This document shows positions 22,092 to 32,900 of a stretch of 64,000 bases of DNA, piece after piece. Each line of letters opens with the position of its first letter. Within the stretch, counting starts at the first letter, position 1. The notes beneath the pieces are model-generated. The model did not search any database and was not told the DNA's origin. It saw only the letters and a list, made by a program, of their open reading frames with translations. This stretch comes from Chondrosia reniformis (Eukaryota; Porifera; Demospongiae; Chondrillida; Chondrillidae). The stretch spans positions 6,186,899-6,250,898 of the forward strand of contig OX359202.1 in the NCBI GenBank assembly GCA_947172415.1, read 5' to 3'. Both the position numbers and the translations under genes were made by a program.

Positions 22092-25000
22092 ATGTCACTC
22101 AAGCAATCGAAATCCGAAGACCACGCGGCCAAGTCGTTAGACACTGGTATTATTCGCTACAGTCGAGTCTGGGAGGATCATAAGGTGCTTTCAGAGGCCC
22201 TTAACATCCAGCCAACAGACGTAGTCCTGTCCATAACAAGGTAGCTAGATCATATAGCTATAGATCACAGGCCAACCGGACTGCATTAATTGGGCATGTT
22301 ATGTTCGTATGCATCTGTGCTCCTGTGGTATGATACAGTTGTTGAGTAATGAGACTATCATATTATATGCATCCTTGACTACGCGTGAAGGTGACTGACC
22401 GGAAAGCCATGTTTTTTCGTGTTGTCCTTGAAAATTATTCATGCCATATATGCTGTACAGAATGACAATATGTGATACATCTCTATCGGTACTTTCGCTA
22501 ACTATTTACTCGTGTTCACCTTGTTTTAGTTCTGGTGATAACATTTTAAACTTGCTTCTGGAAGAACCGAGAGCAATAAGTAAGTTAGTGGTCACGTGTA
22601 GCCAGCCACTACAACTCCTTCGGTACTGCATGCATGAAAAATCCTACATGCTATGCCTATTCTGTAAAAGAGCCTATAGGGGAACTAAACCTGAAGAGAG
22701 CTTTGGATGAAGATACAGGAGTCTTTTCTTCCTTCTTTCATCTTCTTCTCCACTGGGTCAGACAGCCGTTTCTGGGAATTCCACCCTTCATCAGTGATCC
22801 TGGGAGTCTTTGTCTTTTCTTTATCTTGATCTTCTGTGAATCCTTGGCATGTCAGGTACATCCTTTCAACAGACCAATAGCAATTGAGACTATATGTGTG
22901 CTAGATGTGAGGGTTAGGCATGCAATTTGATGACAGATTGATTTGTTCAGATCAGCAAGGGATTGATTTCCATGGTAACGTAAGTGAATGTACCATACTA
23001 AGATAGTCGTATCTCAGTGACAGTCATTGCTGGCTAAAGAGAACAGTTCTGAATCCAATCCAATGTTCTTTTTATTGTGTTTGAATATTGCATGTGATTG
23101 TCACAGTGGTTGCATGTGATTGTCACAGTGGTTGCATGTGATTGTCACAGTGGTTGCATGTGGTTGTCACAGTGGTTGCATGTGATTGTCACAGTGGTTG
23201 CATGTGATTGTCACAGTGGTTGCATGTGATTGTCACAGTGGTTGCATGTGATTGTCACAGTGGTTGCATGTGATTGTCACAGTGGTTGCATGTGATTGTC
23301 ACAGTGGTTGCATGTGATTGTCACAGTGGTTGCATGTGGTTGTTCACTCAAGGATTGATTTCAATTGCCAACTGATTTGCAGTGTGACTGAAGGGGTATG
23401 TTCTGTTTGCTATGTTAGTTGCTATAGATGTGAACAATGTGCAGAATGCTGTGCTGGAGTTGAAGATATCTGGAATCAAATCTCTAGAACATCTTCAATT
23501 TTTGAAGTTATTGGGAGAAACACCAGCTCAATCAGATGAAAGGTCAGTACACGAACAATCTAAAACACCATTTTCCAGTGAACATGGTTTACATGAAAAT
23601 CTAAGATACCATTTTCCTACATGCTATGCCTATTCTGTAAAAGGCCTATAGGGGAACTAAACCTGAAGAGAGCTTTGGATGAAGATACAGGAGTCTTTTC
23701 TTCCTTCTTTTCCCTTCTTTCATCTTCTTCTCCATTGGGTCAGACAGCCGTTTCTGTGAATTCCACCCTTCATCAGTGATCCTGGGAGTCTTTGTCTTTT
23801 TCTTTATCTTGATCTTCTGTGAATCCTTGGCATGTATAACTCTTGTATCCTCATCCAAAGCTCTCACTAGGCTTAGTTCCCTATAGGACTTTACTCTAAA
23901 GTAGCTAGATGAAACATGTAAGAAACGTGGTGTGTTTGGTTATTCAGACAAGACTAAGTAAACATACAAATACAATAGAAGACTTATTTATAACTTTGGG
24001 AAGGTGTAACAAGGATTCCTACTAACTGGATTGAACTTATCGGGTGCATTTTTCAACTCTTTGAACCAATTTGGTTTAAATCTGGGTCACACATATTGAC
24101 TCTGAGGAATTTCATTGGTTTGTGCTGACTTTTATACCTTTTGTTCTCCTAGGGTGTTATTGTATGAGCGGGTGAAAGGCTTGCTCCCAGAGTATGCCAA
24201 GGTACGTAAGTGCAAATGAATGATATATTTTGTGCACCATTTTCCTAGTCAGGTGAAATCTATGAATATGATTAATATTAGAAACATGGATTATCTAACA
24301 CTGTATACATCTCTTTGATGAGGGCACATTTTCTTTTTTCTGAGAATTGGTTGTTTGTCAGAGACCCCAGGAGTTTAGTTTTATTGGTTTACAGTATTTA
24401 TCATTCTTCCTCAACACAGTCCTACTGGGACACTCATCTTGACACCATTGCTGAAGGTGTATGTCAGTCTGGGAGGCTTGGAAGGGGATTTAGAATGTAC
24501 AGTCACCTTTTAGGTGAACAAATTGACAGCTCCCTGCTTGATAAGTTCTTTACAGTCAACACAATTGAGGAGCAGCAGGTTCTCTTTGATTCCTTTCCTG
24601 AGGAACCATTTCAAGATTGTTTAAGGTATCAAGTTATATAGGATAAAACCCTCTTTTTAGTCAACATGTGTATGTTGAAGGGTCCTACTCAAGGGGTGAA
24701 ACCCTCCACTTAATTAGTTACATGCTAAAACATTTTTTTATTTCCTGCTTAATAGAAATACTGTTAGTAAAGATCATCAAGCCAAAGGGCTCCGTTCTGC
24801 TGCCCAGTTGAAGCACGTCCATCTTTCTTCTGAAGAGATCTTTGCTTCTTTTTGGGAGAGATTTGTAAGAGTCTGCAGGACTGTACCAGCCAAGTACAAC
24901 TTCTACCTCAGCTGGTACTTGAGAGACTACCAAGGATATGATCCCATGAAAAGGAAGACATTTTGTCCATTGTACCTGAGGGAAGAATCCTTTGGTAAAC

Positions 25001-25917
25001 TAAAGGTGAAGAACCCATCGGCAGCCATTTTGTTGTGCCACCCATCTCAGTCAGAATTAGATTATGAATTCCCTCTCCCCCTCCCCCTCCCCCCAGGGTC
25101 TACTGGACAGGATTAATGTTGTAAATGCAACACTCGAAGAGTTTCTTTTAGCTCCAGACATAACATTTCATAAGGTACAGAAAGACTGATGTGGGAAGCA
25201 TACTCTTTTAAGTGGCTTCAAGGAATGGTCTGTTTTGCCTTTGCATTGAATGTATAGTTAAGTTGAAAGACACAATTAACTCACCTCTTTGAGATGAATG
25301 TGGAAGGAGGGTATTCATTTAAAGGTTTCTACCAAGAAGAATGCCTATGGGCATTCATTCTATTTTTGAAGGATAAACAAACTAGCACCTTTGACAGATG
25401 AGGCATTTAGAGTAAAATCTCCAAATTAGTGCCAATAGAGTTACATCAGAGGCCACTCCCTTTTTGAAGTCATTGATTCCATTGACTGGTTGTAGCCTTC
25501 TAATTTGTGGTGGCACTGTAATTTTCCTTTGATCCTAACTCAAGCAACCAGTTACTCTAATGTAACTGGAGGTGACCTTTGGATTTGGTTCTATTTGTTT
25601 TGTATAGCTTATTTTTAATTTCATTTTGTGTATTGTCAGAAACTGTTTAATAATTAAATAGTTCATTTTCTATTCCAAATTAGGCAAACTTGAGCGATGT
25701 ATTTGAATATTTGGGTGAGCCTGAAGCTGATGCGTTGTTCAAACTGCTAGTGTCCAAGTGTGCAGCAGGTGGCAGATTAGCTTACTGGAACCTCTTTTGT
25801 CCAAGGAAGTGTCCTCCATTGGAAAATGTCAGATCTTTGAAGGAGTTGTCTGCATCTCTTCATCAGAAAGACAGAGTTTACTTTTATGGAGATTTTTTTG
25901 TTGACGAAATTTTATAA
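22092..25917 (+). CDS. BtaA-like DUF3419 protein (SAM-dependent 3-amino-3-carboxypropyl transferase type)
   Basis: DUF3419 includes BtaA, which moves the aminocarboxypropyl group of SAM to diacylglycerol in betaine-lipid (DGTS) synthesis. Exons in phase: 22092-22240, 22530-22579, 23419 to about 23541, 24154-24201, about 24420-24628, about 24756-25003, about 25097-25174, about 25684-25917. Visible blocks: [15 protein letters not shown], a Rossmann motif-I region [19 protein letters not shown], acidic strand end [41 protein letters not shown] and a final [14 protein letters not shown]. No N-methyltransferase (BtaB) domain is fused or adjacent. Multiple spliceosomal introns place the gene in the host genome rather than a symbiont. 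Substrate is inferred from family only. Confidence 0.75.
22632..22862. mobile_element. Foldback element family, copy in BtaA-like intron 2
   Basis: Same consensus as the copies at 16425, 23556 and 31785 (reverse). Contains an intact minus-strand ctgatga...gaaac core at 22768-22794. Confidence 0.8.
22755..22802 (-). ncRNA. Hammerhead-ribozyme-like motif in foldback element
   Basis: Minus strand reads ggatca-ctgatga-agggtggaattccca-gaaac-ggct-gtc-tgaccc. This has the conserved CUGAUGA and GAAA segments, a GGG/CCC stem II, a two-pair stem III (AC/GU), a GUC cleavage triplet and a mostly paired stem I (ggatca/tgaccc, one mismatch). Caveat: an A opposite A closes stem II, where G-C is usual. Confidence 0.4.
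23085..23343 (+). repeat. 22-bp intronic minisatellite in BtaA-like gene
   Basis: About 11-12 nearly perfect copies of ttgcatgtgattgtcacagt+gg in intron 22580-23418. Confidence 0.95.
23556..23940. mobile_element. Most complete copy of the foldback (MITE-like) family
   Basis: The arms are long inverted repeats: cctataggggaactaaacct ... gagctttggatgaagataca (23645-23690) pairs with actcttgtatcctcatccaa ... cttagttccctatagg (23845-23888); outer arms continue to aaacaccattttcc (left) and cgtggtgtgttt (right). The centre carries the hammerhead-like sequence. No transposase is encoded. Confidence 0.8.
23737..23784 (-). ncRNA. Hammerhead-ribozyme-like motif (damaged stem II)
   Basis: Minus strand has ctgatga (23776-23770), gaaac (23754-23750) and ctgtctga, but stem II reads ggg...cac, losing one G-C pair. 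Confidence 0.3.
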
Positions 25918-26481
25918 AATGATTTTTAATAGATTTATTTCATTACTGAAATTGTTATTTTCCAAAACTTATTATGATGTGTTTGGAATATACAATGTAA
26001 TATCCTTTCAAGTGCATTTCCTAGCAACTTTTATAAGCAACATGCTGTTCCATTTGGAAGAAGCATGCATGAATTAAAGGATTGTCAATAAGAGTTTGGA
26101 GACAAAATAGAAAGAGTGTTCTTCACTTTGATACATAGCAGCAACTTTAAAGAAAAATGTTAGATCTATAGAGGAAAAGTAATAATTATGTATTGGTGTA
26201 ACTTGGTTAAATGTAAGTGCCTTGAAAACTATATAATTTATGTTTTGTCATTGGGTATTTCAGCTTGAATAAGACTTTTGAGGCTTCTATTTATATTAAA
26301 GATTATATGTAGCTTAATGTATAAAAACAAACCTGTCAGACCCCACTACAAAGAGGTCTGTTTTGCAACATTTTATTGAGATACTGTAACATGAATAGGA
26401 ATGGGTAGTATAAAGGTGGATGGAGAGGGATTGGCTGTCCACAGTTAACCCCTAAAGCACTGCAGCAGTGATCAGCGAACC

Positions 26482-27570
26482 ATGATCGGTCAACTTGTGA
26501 TTGGACTGTTCCTCTTATTTGTCAGTGCACGAGCCACTGAAGAGGTAAATCTGAGAGTTCATATATTTTATAGCTTCTGTTATCCACATTAATCAGGAAT
26601 TATCCAGAATATTTACATACATATGGAACATAACGTTTTAGAGGTTTAGACTAGAATTGAGTTCTGTATATTTTCTTACATTTTTCCATTTGGGCTGTAT
26701 ATATATATTAACATGTTTCCTTTGATCCTTTATACACATACGTATGTATATTACATGTTTCATTCTCTGCTGTCCTGCAGGGAGGCCCTATTCCAGAGAC
26801 TGAAGCCCCAACTCCTGAAGCTTTCAAAGTGAGTAAATGACTGACATTCAGTGTTCTACTTTGACTTGTGACTCCCTGTGGAATAAGCCCTTGATTACCT
26901 CCTGCAGCCCATCTTTCTTCCTGATGCCATATTTGAGGAATTTTTCACTCCTTGCGATTTGGTCAAGTATGTTGTAGATGGCAAGTTTGTCAAATACAAC
27001 TCCTCTACAGTGCTCACCTTGAGGAAATGGAGAACAGATGGCATTCAGAGGGTGATCAGAATTCCCCTACTTCCAGCCTTCTATGCCCCACCTGGCCAGG
27101 AAGTGAATGTGCAGTTGGACATTGGCCTTGGGGAACCAAAGACATCAGACGCAGACATTTTATTTCTGCTCAGTGATGGCTATAATGCAGTTGGCTTTGT
27201 CGTGCCTGATGGCAGAGAGAGTACAGCCATATGCTACGGAATAGATGGGCCCGAGAGTGGTCCATATGGTATTACAGCAGGAAGAAGTGACCTGAACCAG
27301 ATTAACCACAATCGCAGGAGAAGAACTTCAAGGCCAAGAAGGGAGAATGTAAATTATGTGTCATTGCTTTTCAAGACTTCCAAGGATTGGGGAACTTGTG
27401 TTACTCCCCATGACGATGGATTTGTCAATCCAGCTGGCTTCTCCAGAAGTATCAGTCCTTATTATGGGATATATCTTGATGTCTATCTGGACGATGAAGA
27501 GGAGATTCACAATCTCCTTCACATTCACTCTCACGTGGTTGTCAAGAACAACATTATCAAGAAATACTAA
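26482..27570 (+). CDS. Secreted protein of unknown function, copy A
   Basis: Not recognised. Three exons in exact phase (26482-26544, 26781-26828, 26908-27570) give 257 residues. The first 18 or so residues (MIGQLVIGLFLLFVSARA) are a classic signal peptide occupying exon 1. A short Pro/Glu/Thr-rich exon follows (GGPIPETEAPTPEAFK). Exon 3 encodes a compact domain with three cysteines (TPCDL, AICYG, GTCVTP), a possible N-glycosylation site (NSST), a DILFLLSDGYNAVGF core and a very basic stretch NHNRRRRTSRPRRE that could be a furin-type cleavage or polyanion-binding site. No membrane anchor. An extracellular or matrix role is inferred from the signal peptide only. Confidence 0.85.
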
Positions 27571-27789
27571 TGGATACATAATCCATTTAATTATTAATTG
27601 ACAGATTGCATTAACAAAATCTCCATTTAAATATAAATTTAGTGATCATGATTCATACAAACTGTACATTAAAGATTGATTTACATTCTAAGAATACGTA
27701 TGTAGTTGTTAAGTTTAAGTATACTCATATACAACCAGAGACCTCTTTGGTTCTACCAAATGTACGTAATGTATGAACAAAGACAACAA

Positions 27790-27840
27790 CACATAGAATA
27801 GGCATAGCATGGAAAATGGTATCTTAGATTTTTCATACGT
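27790..27840. mobile_element. Terminal fragment of foldback family (duplicated again at about 29840-29885)
   Basis: The minus strand reads gataccattttccatgctat and gcctattctatgtg, matching one end of the family. Both tandem copies contain it, so it predates the duplication. Confidence 0.6.
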
Positions 27841-27895
27841 ACGTAAATGATGTATATATAGAGGATGAGGTATGTACATCTTAAAATGTTTACTG

Positions 27896-28156
27896 TCATC
27901 ATCAGTCAATCTGAGGATTATTCTTAAACAAGTACTCAGCCTACAGAGAAGACAAGCATAGATCCACATAAGTATTTTGGAAGGGTTCTCTTTCAACATT
28001 TCAAGTGCCTAAGGATGTAGTTGCTGAAGAAGACCTTACTAGATAGTCAATGGGATCATCTGGTTTCACTTTGCAAACCTCCACTAGTCCCTCAGTCAAG
28101 GTCGGCATTACAAATTTCATCAAAAAATTGCGCAGTGGAAGAGATTGAGCCAGACT
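27896..28156 (-). pseudogene. Duplicated 3' fragment of AK7
   Basis: Contains the final 13-codon AK7 exon and most of the penultimate exon ([19 protein letters not shown]... on the minus strand), ending abruptly at the duplication breakpoint. It has no upstream AK7 exons on this side. Confidence 0.85.
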
Positions 28157-28294
28157 AGCTTACTGGAACCTCTTTTGTCCAAGGAAGTGTCCTCCATTGG
28201 AAAATGTCAGATCTTTGAAGGAGTTGTCTGCATTTCTTCATCAGAAAGACAGAGTTTACTTTTATGGAGATTTTTGTGTTGACGAAATTTTATA
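28157..28294 (+). pseudogene. Duplicated 3' fragment of the BtaA-like gene
   Basis: Repeats about the last 46 codons ([14 protein letters not shown] to DEIL and stop) of the BtaA-like gene with few changes, beginning at the breakpoint. No start or upstream exons accompany it. Confidence 0.85.
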
Positions 28295-28602
28295 AAATGG
28301 ATTTATTTCATTACTGAAATTGTTATTTTCCAAAACTTATTATGTGTTTGGGATTTCACAATGTAATATCCTTTTGTCATTGGGTATTTCAGCTTAAATA
28401 AGACTATTGAGGCTTCTATTTATATTAAAGTGTAAATATGTAGCTTAATGTATAAAAACAAACCTGTCAGACCATACTACAAAGAGGTTTGTTTTGCAAC
28501 ATTTTATTGACATGAATAGGAATGGGTAGTATAAAGGTGGATGGAGAGGGATTGGCTGTCCACAGTTAACCCCTAAAGCACTGCAGCAGTGATCAGCGAG
28601 CC

Positions 28603-29601
28603 ATGATCAGTCAACTTGTGATTGGACTGTTCCTCTTATTTGTCAGTGCACGAGCCACTGAAGAGGTAAATCTGAGAGTTCATATATTTTATAGCTTCTA
28701 TTAATCAGGAATTATCCAGAATATATACATACATATGGAACATAACGTTTTAGAGGTTTAGACTAGAATTGAGTTCTGTATATTTTCGTATGTATATTAC
28801 ATGTTTCATTCTCTGCTGTCCTGCAGGGAGGCCCTATTCCAGAGACCGAAGCTTTCAAAGTGAGTAAATGACTGACATTCAGTGTTCTACTTTGACTTGT
28901 GACTCCCTGTGGAATAAGCCCTTGATTGCCTCCTGCAGCCCATCTTTCTTCCTGATGCCATATTTGAGGAATTTTTCACTCCTTGCGATTTGGTCAAGTA
29001 TGTTGTAGATGGCAAGTTTGTCAAATACAACTCCTCTACAGTACTCACCTTGAGGAAACGGAGAACTGATGGCATTCAGAGGGTGATCAGAATTCCCCTA
29101 CTTCCAGCCTTCTATGCCCCACCTGGCCAGGAAGTGAATGTGCAGTTGGACATTGGCCTTGGGGAACCAAAGACATCAGACGCAGACATTTTATTTCTGC
29201 TCAGTGATGGCTATAATGCAGTTGGCTTTGTCGTGCCTGATGGCAGAGAGAGGACAGCCATATGCTACGGAATAGATGGGCCCGAGAGTGGTCCATATGG
29301 TATTACAGCAAGGAGAAGGAACCTGAACCAGATTAACCACAATCGCAGGAGAAGAACTTCAAGGCCAAGAAGGGAGAATGTAAATTATGTGTCATTGCTT
29401 TTCAAGACTTCCAAGGATTGGGGAACTTGTGTTACTCCCCATGACGATGGATTTGTCAATCCAGCTGGCTTCTCCAGAAGTATCAGTCCTTATTATGGGA
29501 TATGTCTTGATGTCTATCTGGACGATGAAGAGGAGATTCACAATCTCCTTCACATTCACTCTCACGTGGTTGTCAAGAACAACATTATCAAGAAATACTA
29601 A
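28603..29601 (+). CDS. Secreted protein of unknown function, copy B
   Basis: Tandem paralogue of copy A. Exons 28603-28665, 28827-28859, 28939-29601 give 252 residues. Compared with A: exon 2 has lost five codons (APTPE), and there are substitutions such as Gly3 to Ser, Trp to Arg after LRK, TAGRSD to TARRRN and GIYLD to GICLD, which adds a fourth cysteine. All splice sites, the signal peptide and the frame are intact, so it is probably a working gene. Confidence 0.85.
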
Positions 29602-29945
29602 TGGATACATAATCCATTTAATTATTAATTGACAGATTGCATTAACAAAATCTCCATTTAAACATAAATTTAGTGATCATGATTCATACAAACTGTACAT
29701 TAAAGATTGATTTACATTCTAAGAATACGTATGTAGTTGTTAAGTTTAAGTATACTCATATACAACCAGAGACCTCTTTGGTTCTACCAAATGTACGTAA
29801 TGTATGAACAAAGACAACAACACATATACAACAACACATAGAATAGGCATAGCATGGAAAATGGTATCTTAGATTTTCATACGTACGTAAATGATGTGTA
29901 TATAGAGGATGAGGTACGTACATCTTAAAATGTTTACTGTCATCA

Positions 29946-32900
29946 TCAGTCAATCTGAGGATTATTCTTAAACAAGTACTCAGCCTACAGAGAAGACAAG
30001 CATAGATCCACATAAGTATTTTGGAAGGGTCCTCTTTCAACATTTCAAGTGCCTAAGGATGTAGTCGCTGAAGAAGACCTTACTAGATAGTCAATGGGAT
30101 CATCTGGTTTCACTTTGCAAACCTCCACTAGTCCCTCAGTCAAGGTCGGCATTACAAATTTCATCAAAAAATTGCGTAGTGGAAGAGATTGAGCCTCTAA
30201 TGTAGCTTTCTCTTCTTCCTGGACCAATCTCAGAGTTTCAGCCTAAAAGTGAACACATACACATACGTATGTACAGGTGTTGTACAGTATATGGGTATGT
30301 ACATATGTGTGAGTTCTCAGCCATTGTATTGCCTAATATTATTGTCCTGCTGACCCATTCTCGTTCTCTCTTTTCTTTCAGTTCCTTTTCTTCACTTTCT
30401 TGTCTTTCTCTCTCCTCCTTTTCCCGAACTTCCCTTTCCAGCTACATATACACATACGTACACACGAGTATGCCTCATACGTATCTCCCTATCCCGTATA
30501 CGTATGTATGTACCTGTATTTTTCTCATTTTCTGTTCCATTTCTGCAATTTCTTCAGCAGTAGGTCCTATTGTATAGCAGTATAATTGTATGTAGAAGTG
30601 TCTGGAACAGGTAGAATGCACTGCACACTATTTATACCGTAATTCCTTGGCTCTCCAATGTGCCCCTTAATTTCTGTGACAGTATCTTCTATGCTTAAGC
30701 CTCCATCTTTGGTCACATCTAACAGGAGATGACATCATTGTAAGATATACAATATAAGATATAAGATATATGTATGTAGATCGAGCAATACAATCACTTA
30801 CCAATGTGTACCGGATGAACCTCTAACTCGTCAAAGTAGTTTAGAACAGTAACATCATCTTCATTTAATGTGCGAAAGTTTGACAGCTTAGAAAGATACT
30901 CTATAACAGCAGAAAATGCCTTTTACATTATCATAGACTATGTACGTACTCTTGTGATGTGGAGGTAGGGAGGAGAAGTTAACACTAAACAGTCTTATGG
31001 GACAAGTACGTATGAATGAATAATAACTTTCCTACATGCTATGCCTACTCTGTAAAAAGCCTATATGGAACTAAACCTGGTGAGAGCTTGGAATGAAGAT
31101 ACTAGAGTTTTCTCTTTCTTCTTTTGCTCCACTGGACCAGACATAACTCTTGTATCCTCATCCAATGCTCTCATTAGGTTTAGTTCCCTAGAGGCCTTTA
31201 CTTGTAAGTACGTACGTAGCATGTTATTCATGTCTGTATGTACATACGTATACATGTACTTGCTAACCATGCTGAGTGTAGTGGGTTCCGGTAATCACAC
31301 TCTCTGGTAGGTTCATCACTCTCTCCTTGAGGAAGCCATCATCCCTGGCATTCAGGGACACTACAACATCTGCCAGAACAAAAACAATATTTTATATGTA
31401 AATCACACAAATGTATGCATACCTACGTGTATAAAATAATACTATGTGTATAATAATTATATGTAAGAGTGGCAAGTGTACCTGGTACTGAAACATGTTG
31501 TTACATAAGTACTGTATATACGTATGTATATTCAGTTGTGTGGTATACACTATGAACCTGGCATGATATTCTTGTTATACTGAGAAGACAGGTCCTCTCC
31601 GCCTTCCGTCTCTTCATCCTCTGCATCTTCGTTGGCTGATGGGCCAAAGAAGAACATGATAAGACAATAAAGTACACCATATTAGGAAATTGAGTTCATG
31701 CACGTATGAAGTAAGAGAGTAAATTGCACTAAGCATGTGCAAAGATTATATGATGAAGAAGTGAATCTTATGTATGCTTGAACAGGATTCACAGAAGATC
31801 AAGATAAAGAAAAAGACAAAGACTCCCAGGATCACTGATGAAGGGTGGAATTCCCAGAAACGGCTGTCTGACCCAGTGGAGAAGAAGATGAAAGAAGGGA
31901 AAAGAAGGAAGAAAAGACTCCTGTATCTTCATCCAAAGCTCTCTTCAGGTTTAGTTCCCCTATAGGCTCTTTTACAGAATAGGCATAGCATGTAGGAAAA
32001 TGGTATCTTAGAACAGTACATTCAGCATTCAAAGTCGTGCAGCCTATGCCACCCCACTGGCTACAGCCACCAGTTCACTGCTACTAAAGTAGACATGCCA
32101 CAGCTCTGCAACATTCCCCTTAGCACTGCAGTCCTCAGGCTCCTATGACATTGTCATGTACACATGACTTACGAGCAAAGAGTTCCTTAGCTTGTTCGTA
32201 GGTCTTTGGGTAGCCATCCAGTATGAAGCCCTGAAACATTTAATGCGACTGAAGTTAACAGACAGACATACTAATGTTTATATGATTGGGATTAATCAAT
32301 TATCATCAATCAATAATGTACATACGAATGTACGTATATATCTCTGAATTACACTCATGATCCACAGACCTGGTTTTGGCAAGGCATTGACATTAACTTC
32401 TCCTTGAAAAACTCAATAATATTGTCATCACTATATCGACCTGGAATATGCAGTAGATAAGTTTATGTCAAAATTAAAATCCCTTTGATCATCAGCAGAT
32501 TTCAATAAATGCAGTTTCTAAATATACGTATTAACAAAGCATTGCATCCACAATGAATTATGTACTTTCTATTAACAGAGTTTCATGGATTGCTACAAGG
32601 ACCTTGTGATTTATAAAGTGAATGTGGCCATGTGTAGCTGACCTTTGTGCTCCTCGTTCTCCAAGTCTTCCCTCAGTAGTTCCAACCTCTCCTTTGCCTG
32701 CTGAGCCTGATCATCACTCTCCTCATCCTCATCTCCCACCTCCACTCTGGCGGCCAAGCGCTCCTACAAACAGACGTTCATCACTTGGACCACAAGTCAT
32801 GAGATCGAGGTACGTAGAACCTACTAGATTGTCAATAGTTTCCTTGATCACGTCGGCCATCTTGATGTGATGAAGCTTGTAATGCTTGCAGAGCTGGGTC

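Larger units (their letters stand above)
25773..30196 (+). repeat. Roughly 2.4-kb tandem segmental duplication
   Basis: Copy 1 (about 25773-28156) and copy 2 (about 28157-30196) align along nearly their whole length. Each holds part of the last BtaA-like exon, one secreted-protein gene and the 3' end of AK7. The junction at about 28153-28160 joins an AK7 exon directly to a BtaA-like exon, with shared caga/tagc-type bases at the breakpoint. Copy 2 lacks roughly 240 bp between the BtaA-like 3' end and the secreted-protein promoter, and 15 bp of exon 2. Confidence 0.93.

Noticed and set aside
22092-25917. Bacterial contamination or recent bacterial transfer of the BtaA-like gene
   Set aside because: Seven GT-AG introns, intronic host repeats and linkage to GLO1 and AK7 place it firmly in the host genome; ancient transfer remains possible but is not shown here.
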